From Piscicola geometra (taxonomy: Eukaryota > Annelida > Clitellata > Hirudinida > Piscicolidae): a stretch of DNA of 64,000 nt. Both the position numbers and the translations under genes were made by a program. Of this stretch, positions 1 to 8,805 are shown piece after piece; the first letter of the stretch is position 1; every line of letters begins with the position of its first letter. The stretch is from NCBI GenBank assembly GCA_943735955.1, contig OX030960.1:9983788-10047787 (forward strand), given 5' to 3'. The notes under the pieces are model-generated. The model was not told where the DNA came from. It searched no databases and saw only the letters and a program-made list of their open reading frames with translations.

Positions 1-833
1 GTCTTCACCGTCTTCATCGTCTTCATCGTCTTCATCGTCTTCATCGTCTTCATCGTTCCTCTTCACCGTCTTCACCGTCTTCACCGTCTTCACCGTCTTC
101 ACCGTCTTCACCGTCTTCATCGTCTTCACCGTCTTCATCGTCTTCACCGACTTCATCGTCTTCACCGTCCACATCGTCTTCATCGTCTTCACTGTTTTCA
201 TCGTCTTCACCGTCTTCATCGTCTTCATCGTTCCTCTTCACCGTCTTCACCGTCTTCACCGTCTTCACCGTCTTCACCGTCTTCACCGTCTTCATCGTCT
301 TCACCGTCTTCATCGTCTTCACCGTCTTCATCGTCTTCACCGTCCACATCGTCTTCATCGTCTTCATCGTCTTCACCGTTTTCACCGTCTTCATCGTCTT
401 CATCGTTCATCTTCACCGTCTTCATCGTCTTCACCGTCTTCATCGTCTTCATCGTCTTCACCGTCTTCATCGTCTTCACCGTCTTCATCGTCTTCACCGT
501 CTTCACCGTCTTCACCGTCTTCATCGTTCTTATTCACCGTCTTCATCGTCTTTATCGTCTTCACCGTCTTCACCGTCTTCATCGTCTTCATCGTCTTCAC
601 CGTCTTCACCATCTTCATCGTCTTCATCGTTCATCTTCACCGTCTTCATCGTCTTCACCGTCTTCATCGTCTTCATCGTCTTCACCGTCTTCATCGTCTT
701 CATCGTCTTCATCGTCTTCACCGTCTTCATCGTCTTCACCGTCTTCATCGTCTTCACCGTCTTCATCGTCTTCACCGTCTTCATCGTCTTCACCGTCTTC
801 ATCGTCTTCACCGTCTTCATCGTCTTCATCTTC
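1..833. repeat. Subtelomeric 9-bp satellite, array 1 (truncated by window edge)
   Basis: Tandem 9-bp units GTCTTCACC and GTCTTCATC fill this stretch head to tail, read on the plus strand. The run is interrupted by 4-bp GTTC breakers near 55, 230, 405, 530 and 630, some of them followed by a unit whose first base is changed (CTCTTC, ATCTTC, TTATTC). The array enters from the left edge, so its true length is unknown. It ends at 833, where 18S-derived sequence starts. The last full unit before the island is followed by TTCTT where island 2 has GTCTT, a single G-to-T change. No gene is present; open frames here are produced by the repeat. Confidence 0.97.
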
Positions 834-897
834 TTGCAGCCATACTTCCCCCGGAATCCAAAATTTTTGGTTTCCCGGAGACTGCCCGCGGGGTCAT
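834..897 (-). pseudogene. 18S rRNA internal fragment (central region), island 1
   Basis: The reverse complement reads ATGACCCC, then a GGGCAG...CTCCGGGAAACC segment, then ATTCCGGGGGAAGTATGG and CTGCAAG. This matches the conserved stretch of eukaryotic 18S just before the GCTGAAACTTAAAGG motif, recalled as ATGACCCG..GGGCAGCTTCCGGGAAACC..GGTTCCGGGGGGAGTATGGTTGCAAAGC in animals. About 64 nt are recognisable. The fragment is cut at GCAA(A)G, exactly where the satellite begins, and on the other side similarity stops after ATGAC. It is too short to be functional. Compared with island 2 it carries private changes, for example GGCTGC where island 2 keeps the canonical GGTTGC. Confidence 0.88.
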
Positions 898-1078
898 CTC
901 TACCCTTTTTCCTTAACTAAGGGGGGTGAATAAAGCAAAAAAATTTTAATCTCGATAAATAGACGATAAGATCTAAACGAGTTGTCAATACGCTAAGTGA
1001 GCGGTCATCGAGGGAGATAGGAGATGCGACGGCGGATGCCGTTGAAAAACTTGAAAGTCTTAGAAAATTAAGAGTAAA
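898..1078. other. Unassigned spacer between 18S fragment and spacer repeat, island 1
   Basis: This AT-rich sequence has no open frame of note and I recognise no family in it. It is conserved in island 2 (15321-15503) with scattered substitutions. A small perfect hairpin, ACGGC-GGAT-GCCGT, lies at 1029-1042. The string AGACGATAAGAT occurs here near 961 and again near 2322 at the other end of the island, so the two ends may share ancestry. Its place in an rDNA island makes intergenic or external transcribed spacer the likely source, but that is inference. Confidence 0.5.
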
Positions 1079-1248
1079 TTTACAGAGTATAATCGCGTTT
1101 CAATGGGACCCAAGCCGATTAAAGCATGTTTTCTCGCGCATTCGACCGGAGCGGCGAGGATCTCGGCCTAGCGTGGAATTTCATTGCCAGTGAAAAAATT
1201 TTTAAAATGAAATTTTTTAAAAATCTTTCGTTCAATCATGAGACAAAT
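1079..1248 (-). repeat. Spacer repeat, copy 1 of island 1 (~170 bp)
   Basis: This segment is a direct copy of 2011-2178 with a few substitutions and small indels in an A/T-rich tract. Landmarks shared by both copies are ATAATCGCGTTTCAATGGG, GCATGTTTTCTCGCGCATTC, GATCTCGGCCTAGCGTGG and TTCAATCATGAGACAAAT. This copy runs directly into truncated 18S at 1246-1248. The other copy sits about 320 nt upstream of the 18S start, which suggests an rDNA spacer subrepeat or an rDNA-internal duplication. Confidence 0.85.
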
Positions 1249-1690
1249 TTGCGCGCCTGCTGCCTTCCTTGGATGTGGTAGCCGTTTCTCATGCTCCCTC
1301 TCCGGAATCGAACCCTGATTCCCCGTTACCCGTTACAACCATGGTAAGCATATCACATACCATCGAAAGTTGATAGGGCACACACTTGAAAGATCTGTCG
1401 CCGACGCTAGGTCGTGCGATCAGCCGTAATTTATTCAGAGTCACCAAATATTACGAGCCGGAGCCCGATTGATTTTGATCTAATAAACGCGCCCTTATGT
1501 AAGGTATGAGCTTTAGTGCATGTATTAGCTCTAGAATTACCACAGTTATCCAAGTAAATTTTTACGATCTAATAAATCATGGGTGGCCTAATGAGCCATT
1601 CGCAGCTTCACTGTTTGAAAGTTTGTGCTTAGACATGCATGGCTTAATCTTTGAGACAAGCATATAACTACTGGCAGGATCAACCAGGTA
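1246..1690 (-). pseudogene. 18S rRNA 5' domain (first ~445 nt), truncated, island 1
   Basis: On the minus strand this begins at 1690 with TACCTGGTTGATCCTGCCAG, the universal eukaryotic 18S 5' end, and continues through ATGCTTGTCTCAAAGATTAA, GCATGTCTAAG, GAATGGCTCATTA, GATAACTGTGGTAATTCTAG, GAGCTAATACATGC, CCTATCAACTTTCGATGGTA, CAGGGTTCGATTCCGGAG and GGCAGCAGGCGCGCAAATT. It then stops, where intact 18S would continue into ACCCA. This is the first quarter of an approximately 1.8-kb gene. Several positions differ from the usual consensus: TAGTTATATG for TAGTCATATG, GAGCATGAG for GAGCCTGAG, and CATTAGGCCACCC for CATTAAATCAG. The first two occur in both islands, so they are either species-specific or ancestral to the pseudogenes. 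Without the rest of the molecule it cannot make a ribosomal RNA. Confidence 0.95.
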
Positions 1691-2010
1691 ATACACGAGC
1701 AAGAAGACTAGCGTCGCTGGCCTAAATTCGACGAGTCTTCTAGTCGCCTTCGATAGTCGTCGCCGCTCGTAAAAGCGGCTATATCGAAGATAATTTATCA
1801 GCTTCGAATCTCTGCTTTACCGAGATCGAGTGATGATGATAGGAGATCACGCGCTTATTGCCGCTAATAGACGTCCCCTTGAACGGTTAGCCTATCTTAA
1901 GCGAATAAGCAGCGCATCAGGCCAGTGGGGAATAACAAACGTTCAAGGTGCTTTTTGAGAAACTCGTTTCGAGCTCAAAATATTTGATCGGTCAGTCTTT
2001 TTATAATCGT
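1691..2010 (-). other. Probable 18S 5' external transcribed spacer, island 1
   Basis: This sequence is directly upstream of the 18S 5' end on the minus strand and is kept in island 2 (15930-16237), apart from a 12-bp segment (GAGCAAGAAGAC) present only here near 1697-1708. Position relative to the intact 18S start implies external transcribed spacer carried along from a real rDNA unit. A long hairpin is visible at 1748-1789. I recognise no Pol I promoter, and such promoters are not conserved enough between species to call by eye. Confidence 0.7.
1748..1789 (-). other. Hairpin in putative 5' ETS, island 1
   Basis: CTTCGATA at 1748-1755 is complementary to TATCGAAG at 1782-1789. Inside them GCCGC at 1762-1766 pairs with GCGGC at 1775-1779, closing an 8-nt loop. 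This gives an outer 8-bp stem, a small internal loop and an inner 5-bp stem. The same arms are intact in island 2 at 15975-16016. The shape would fit a structured ETS element in the source rDNA, but no function can be claimed. Confidence 0.6.
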
Positions 2011-2178
2011 TTACAGATTATAATCGCGTTTCAATGGGACCCAAGCCGGTGAAGGCATGTTTTCTCGCGCATTCGACCGGAGCGGTGAGGATCTCGGCCT
2101 AGCGTGGAATTTCATTGCCGGTGAAAAATTTTTAAATTAAAAATTTACAAAAATCTTTCGTTCAATCATGAGACAAAT
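2011..2178 (-). repeat. Spacer repeat, copy 2 of island 1 (~168 bp)
   Basis: This is the second direct copy of the spacer repeat, starting TTACAGATTATAATCGCG and ending ATCATGAGACAAAT. Unlike copy 1 it continues into CTCAAAATAAG on its right side instead of 18S, so it probably represents the original spacer context. It lies 321 nt from the 18S start. Confidence 0.85.
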
Positions 2179-2377
2179 CTCAAAATAAGTTCATTAGACA
2201 AGAGTTGCCTTTTAAAACTTTATTATCTTGAGTTTCGAAGCATGCCTATACCTATAGAATATACAAGAGTTAACTAGCGTGAGACATCGAGTTTTGTGAA
2301 ACGAAAATAAGGCCGTATAAGAGACGATAAGATTAAAACAATTTTATTTTAACTGCTGTCTATATCAACCAACACCT
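2179..2377. other. Unassigned distal spacer of island 1 up to satellite junction
   Basis: About 200 bp of AT-rich unique sequence are closely matched by 16405-16610 in island 2. I recognise no gene or mobile-element terminus. It ends in AACCAACACCT and then enters the satellite in the middle of a unit (TTCATC, missing the leading GTC). The same junction occurs in island 2. Confidence 0.6.
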
Positions 2378-5336
2378 TTCATCGTCTTCATCGTCTTCAT
2401 CTTCTTCATCGTCTTCACCGTCTTCATCGTCTTCATCGTCTTCATCGTCTTCATCGTCTTCACCGTCTTCACCTTCTTCATCGTCTTCATCGTCTTCATC
2501 GTCTTCACCGTCTTCACCGTCTTCATCGTCTTCATCGTCTTCATCGTCTTCATCGTTCATCTTCACCGTCTTCATCGTTTTCATCGTCTTCATCTTCTTC
2601 ATCGTCTTCACCGTCTTCATCGTCTTCATCGTCTTCATCGTCTTCATCGTCTTCACCGTCTTCACCTTCTTCATCGACTTCATCGTCTTCATCGTCTTCA
2701 TCGTCTTCACCGTCTTCACCGTCTTCATCGTCTTCATCGTCTTCATCGTTCGTCTTCATCGTCTTCATCGTCTTCACCGTCTTCATCGTCTTCACCGTCT
2801 TCACCGTCTTCACCGTCTTCACCGTCTTCACCGTCTTCATCGTCTTCACCGTCTTCATCTTCTTCATCGTCTTCACCGTCTTCATCGTCTTCACCGTCTT
2901 CATCGTCTTCACCGTCTTCATCGTCTTCATCGTTCGTCTTCATCGTCTTCATCGTCTTCACCGTCTTCATCGTCTTAACCGTCTTCATCGTCTTCACCGT
3001 CTTCATCGTCTTCACCGTCTTCACCGTCTTCACCGTCTTCATCGTCTTCATCGTCTTCATCGTCTTCATCGTCTTCACCGTCTTCATCGTCTTCATCGTT
3101 CGTCTTCACCGTTTTCATCGTCTTCATCGTCTTCACCGTCTTCACCGTTTTCACCGTCTTCATCGTCTTCATCGTTCGTCTTTATCGTCTTCATCGTTCG
3201 TCTTCATCGTCTTCATCGTCTTCATCGTTCGTATTCACCGTCTTCATCGTCTTAATCGTCTTCACCGTCTTCACCGTCTTCATCGTCTTCATCGTCTTCA
3301 CCGTCTCCACCGTCTTCATCGTCTTCACCGTCTTCATCGTCTTCATCGTCTTCATCGTCTTCATCGTCTTCACCGTCTTCACCTTCTTCGTCGACTTCAT
3401 CGTCTTCATCGTCTTCATCGTCTTCACCGTCTTCACCGTCTTCATCGTCTTCATCGTCTTCATCGTTCGTCTTCATCGTCTTCATCGTCTTTACCGTCTT
3501 CATCGTCTTCACCGTCTTCACCGTCTTCACCGTCTTCACCGTCTTCACCGTCTTCATCGTCTTCATCGTTCGTCTTCATCGTCTTCATCGTCTTCACCGT
3601 CTTCATCGTCTTAACCGTCTTCATCGTCTTCACCGTCTTCATCGTCTTCACCGTCTTCACCGTCTTCACCGTCTTCATCGTCTTCACCGTCTTCACCGTC
3701 TTCACCGTCTTCACCGTCTTCATCGTCTTCATCGTCTTCACCGTCTTCACCGTCTTCATCGTTCGTCTTCATCGTCTTCATCGTCTTCATCGTCTTCACC
3801 GTCTTCATCGTCTTCATCGTCTTCATCGTCTTCATCGTCTTCACCGTCTTCATCGTCTTCACCGTCTTCACCGTCTTCATCGTCTTCACCGTCTTCATCG
3901 TCTTCACCGTCTTTACCGTCTTCATCGTCTTCATCGTGTTCATCGTCTTCATCGTCTTCATCGTCTTCACCGTCTTCACCGTCTTCACCGTCTTCACCGT
4001 CTTCACCGTCTTCATCGTCTTCATCGTCTTCATCGTCTTCATCGTCTTCATCGTCTTCATCGTCTTCATCGTCTTCATCGTCTTCACCGTCTTCATCGTC
4101 TTCATCGTCTTCACCGTCTTTACCGTCTTCATCGTCTTCATCGTCTTCATCGTCTTCATCGTCTTCACCGTCTTCACCGTCTTCACCGTCTTCACCGTCT
4201 TCACCGTCTTCATCGTCTTCATCGTCTCCATCGTCTTCATCGTCTTCATCGTCTTCATCGTCTTCACCGTCTTCATCGTCTTCATCGTCTTCATCGTCTT
4301 CACCGTCTTCATCGTCTTCACCGTCTTCATCGTCTTCACCATCTTCATCGTCTTCACCGTCTTCATCGTCTCCACCGTCTTCACCGTCTTCATCGTCTTC
4401 ATCGTCTTCACCGTCTTCACCGTCTTCATCGTCTTCATCGTCTTCATCGTCTTCATCGTCTTCACCGTCGTCACCGTCTTCATCGTCTTCACCGTCTTCA
4501 CCGTCTTCATCGTCTTCATCGTTCGTCTTCACCGTCTTCACCGTCTTCATCGTCTCCACCGTCTTCATCGTCTTCACCGTCTTCACCGTCTTCATCGATC
4601 GTCTTCACCGTCTTCACCGTCTTCATCGTCTCCACCGTCTTCATCGTCTTCACCGTCTTCATCGTCTTCACCGTCTTCATCGTCTTCACCGTCTTCACCG
4701 TCTTCACCGTCTTCACCGTCTTCATCGTCTTCATCGTCTTCACCGTCTTCACCGTCTTCATCGTTCGTCTTCATCGTCTTCATCGTCTTCATCGTCTTCA
4801 TCGTCTTCATCGTCTTCACCGTCTTCACCGTCTTCATCGTCTTCATCGTCTTCATCGTCTTCACCGTCTTCACCGTCTTCATCGTCTTCATCGTCTTCAT
4901 CGTCTTCATCGTTCGTCTTCATCGTCTTCACCGTCTTCATCGTCTTCACCGTCTTCACCGTCTTCACCGTCTTCATCGTCTCCACCGTCTTCATCGTCTT
5001 CACCGTCTTCATCGTCTTCACCGTCTTCACCGTCTTCACCGTCTTGATCGTCTTCACCGTCTTCATCGTCTTCACCGTCTTCACCGTCTTCACCGTCTTC
5101 ATCGTCTTCACCGTCTTCATCGTCTTCACCGTCTTCACCGTCTTCATCGTTCGTCTTCACCGTCTTCACCGTCTTCATCGTCTTCACCGTCTTCATCGTC
5201 TTCACCGTCTTCATCGTCTTCACCGTCTTCATCGTCTTCACCGTCTTCACCGTCTTCACCGTCTTCACCGTCTTCACCGTCTTCACCGTCTTCATCGTCT
5301 TCATCGTCTTCACCGTCTTCACCGTCTTCACCGTCT

Positions 5337-8068
5337 TCATCGTTCGTCTTCATCGTCTTCATCGTCTTCATCGTCTTCACCGTCTTCATCGTCTTCATCG
5401 TCTTCATCGTCTTCATTGTCTTCACCGTCTTCATCGTCTTCACCGTCTTCATCGTCTTCATCGTCTTCATCGTCTTCATCGTCTTCACCGTCTTCATCGT
5501 CTTCACCGTCTTCATCGTCTTCACCGTCTTCATCGTCTTCATCGTCTTTACCGTCTTCATCGTCTTCATCGTGTTCATCGTGTTCATCGTCTTCATCGTC
5601 TTCACCGTCTTCACCGTCTTCACCGTCTTCACCGTCTTCACCGTCTTCATCGTCTTCATCGTCTTCATCGTCTTCATCGTCTTCATCGTCTTCATCGTCT
5701 TCATCGTCTTCATCGTCTTCACCGTCTTCATCGTCTTCATCGTCTTCATCGTCTTCACCGTCTTCATCGTCTTCACCGACTTCATCGTCTTCACCGTCTT
5801 CATCGTCTTCATCGTCTTCACCGTCTTCACCGTCTTCATCGTCTTCATCGTCTTCACCGTCTTCACCGTCTTCATCGTTCGTCTTCATCGTCTTCATCGT
5901 CTTCATCGTCTTCATCGTCTTCACCGTCTTCATCGTCTTCATCGTCTTCATCGTCTTCAACGTCTTCACCGTCTTCATCGTCTTCACCGTCTTCATCGTC
6001 TTCACCGTCTTCATCGTCTTCACCGTCTTTACCGTCTTCACCGTCTTCACCGTCTTCATCGTCTTCACCGTCTTCATCGTCTTCACCGTCTTCACTGTCT
6101 TCACCGTCTTGATCGTCTTCACCGTCTTCATCGTCTTCACCGTCTTCACCGTCTTCACCGTCTTCATCGTCTTCACCGTCTTTATCGTCTTCAGCGTCTT
6201 CACCGTCTTCATCGTTCGTCTTCACCGTCTTCACCGTCTTCATCGTCTTCACCGTCTTCATCGTCTTCACCGTCTTCATCGTCTTCACCGTCTTCATCGT
6301 CTTCACCGTCTTCACCGTCTTCACCGTCTTCACCGTCTTCATCGTCTTCATCGTCTTCACCGTCTTCACCGTCTTCATCGTTCGTCTTCATCGTCTTCAT
6401 CGTCTTCATCGTCTTCACCGTCTTCATCGTCTTCATCGTCTTCATCGTCTTCATCGTCTTCACCGTCTTCATCGTCTTCACCGTCTTCATCGTCTTCACC
6501 GTCTTCATCGTCTTCACCGTCTTCATCGTCTTCACCGTCTTCATCGTCTTCACCGTCTTCATCGTCTTCACCGTCTTCACCGTCTTCACCGTCTTCACCG
6601 TCTTCATCGTCTTCATCGTCTCCACCGTCTTCACCGTCTTCACCGTCTTCACCGTCTTCATCGTCTTCATCGTCTTCACCGTCTTCACCGTCTTCACCGT
6701 CTTCATCGTTCGTCTTCATCGTCTTCATCGTCTTCATCGTCTTCACCGTCTTCATCGTCTTCATCGTCTTCATCGTCTTCATTGTCTTCACCGTCTTCAT
6801 CGTCTTCACCGTCTTCATCGTCTTCATCGTCTTCATCGTCTTCATCGTCTTCACCGTCTTCATCGTCTTCACCGTCTTCATCGTCTTCACCGTCTTCATC
6901 GTCTTCATCGTCTTTACCGTCTTCATCGTCTTCATCGTGTTCATCGTGTTCATCGTCTTCATCGTCTTCACCGTCTTCACCGTCTTCACCGTCTTCACCG
7001 TCTTCACCGTCTTCATCGTCTTCATCGTCTTCATCGTCTTCATCGTCTTCATCGTCTTCATCGTCTTCATCGTCTTCATCGTCTTCACCGTCTTCATCGT
7101 CTTCATCGTCTTCATCGTCTTCACCGTCTTCATCGTCTTCACCGTCTTCATCGTCTTCACCGTCTTCATCGTCTTCATCGTCTTCACCGTCTTCACCGTC
7201 TTCATCGTCTTCATCGTCTTCACCGTCTTCACCGTCTTCATCGTTCGTCTTCATCGTCTTCATCGTCTTCATCGTCTTCACCGTCTTCATCGTCTTCATC
7301 GTCTTCATCGTCTTCAACGTCTTCACCGTCTTCATCGTCTTCACCGTCTTCATCGTCTTCACCGTCTTCATCGTCTTCACCGTCTTTACCGTCTTCACCG
7401 TCTTCACCGTCTTCATCGTCTTCACCGTCTTCATCGTCTTCACCGTCTTCACTGTCTTCAACGTCTTGATCGTCTTCACCGTCTTCATCGTCTTCACCGT
7501 CTTCACCGTCTTCACCGTCTTCATCGTCTTCACCGTCTTTATCGTCTTCACCGTCTTCACCGTCTTCATCGTTCGTCTTCACCGTCTTCACCGTCTTCAT
7601 CGTCTTCACCGTCTTCATCGTCTTCACCGTCTTCATCGTCTTCACCGTCTTCATCGTCTTCACCGTCTTCACCGTCTTCACCGTCTTCACCGTCTTCATC
7701 GTCTTCATCGTCTTCACCGTCTTCACCGTCTTCATCGTTCGTCTTCATCGTCTTCATCGTCTTCATCGTCTTCACCGTCTTCATCGTCTTCATCGTCTTC
7801 ATCGTCTTCATCGTCTTCACCGTCTTCATCGTCTTCACCGTCTTCATCGTCTTCACCGTCTTCATCGTCTTCACCGTCTTCATCGTCTTCACCGTCTTCA
7901 TCGTCTTCACCGTCTTCATCGTCTTCACCGTCTTCACCGTCTTCACCGTCTTCACCGTCTTCATCGTCTTCATCGTCTCCACCGTCTTCACCGTCTTCAT
8001 CGTTCGTCTTCATCGTCTTCATCGTCTTCATCGTCTTCACCGTCTTCATCGTCTTCATCGTCTTCATC
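5337..8068. repeat. Direct duplication with 1,366-bp period inside array 2
   Basis: The block starting at 5337 recurs 1,366 bp later at 6703. Both copies open with GTTC followed by three ATC-type units, carry the rare TCATTGTC variant (about 5414 and 6780) and then two GTGTTCATC-type units (about 5573 and 6936), and show the same order of breakers. Small differences include a few unit-length indels and point changes, such as GACTTC at about 5778 versus GTCTTC. The right limit of the second copy is approximate. Confidence 0.75.
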
Positions 8069-8805
8069 GTCTTCATCGTCTTCACCGTCTTCATCGTCTT
8101 CACCGTCTTCATCGTCTTCACCGTCTTCATCGTCTTCACCGTCTTTACCGTCTTCATCGTTCGTCTTCATCGTCTTCATCGTCATCATCGTCTTCACCGT
8201 CTTCATCGTCTTCATCGTCTTCATCGTCTTCATCGTCTTCACCGTCTTCATCGTCTTCACCGTCTTCATCGTCTTCACCGTCTTCATCGTCTTCACCGTC
8301 TTCATCGTCTTCACCGTCTTCATCGTCTTCACCGTCTTCATCGTCTTCACCGTCTTCACCGTCTTCACCGTCTTCACCGTCTTCATCGTCTTCATCGTCT
8401 CCACCGTCTTCACCGTCTTCATCGTCTTCATCGTCTTCATCGTCTTCACCGTCTTCATCGTCTTCATCGTCTTCATCGTCTTCATCGTCTTCACCGTCTT
8501 CATCGTCTTCACCGTCTTCATCGTCTTCACCGTCTTCATCGTCTTCACCGTCTTTACCGTCTTCATCGTCTTCATCGTCTTCATCGTGTTCATCGTCTTC
8601 ATCGTTTTCACCGTCTTCACCGTCTTCATCGTCTTCACCGTCTTCATCGTCTTCACCGTCTTCATCGTCTTCACCGTCTTCATCGTCTTCACCGTCTTCA
8701 TCGTCTTCACCGTCTTCACCGTCTTCACCGTCTTCACCGTCTTCATCGTCTTCACCGTCTTCATCGTCTTCACCGTCTTCATCGTCTTCAGCGTCTTCAC
8801 CTTCT

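Larger units (their letters stand above)
834..2377 (-). other. rDNA-derived island 1 embedded in satellite
   Basis: This non-repetitive 1,544-bp block lies between satellite arrays and is homologous along its whole length to island 2 at 15257-16610. Read on the minus strand (descending coordinates) it holds: unassigned sequence, a 168-bp spacer repeat, spacer adjoining 18S, 445 nt of the 18S 5' domain, a second copy of the spacer repeat, unassigned spacer, and 64 nt from the middle of 18S that abuts the satellite. The 18S parts are in transcription order, but most of the molecule between and after them is absent, so the island is a rearranged remnant and not a working rRNA gene. Island 1 is the better preserved copy. 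Both islands meet the satellite at the same bases on each side, which points to descent from one ancestral insertion. Confidence 0.93.

Noticed and set aside
1246..1690. Assigning a species or phylum from the 18S fragment
   Set aside because: The fragment is a decayed pseudogene, and without a database comparison its variable positions cannot be placed reliably beyond probable animal origin.
834..2377. Functional 18S rRNA gene
   Set aside because: Only about the first 445 nt and a 64-nt central piece exist, joined to spacer sequence; the remaining three quarters are missing.
834..2377. Mobile element insertion as the origin of the island
   Set aside because: No terminal inverted repeats, target-site duplication, poly-A tail or transposase/reverse-transcriptase frame is visible at either edge.
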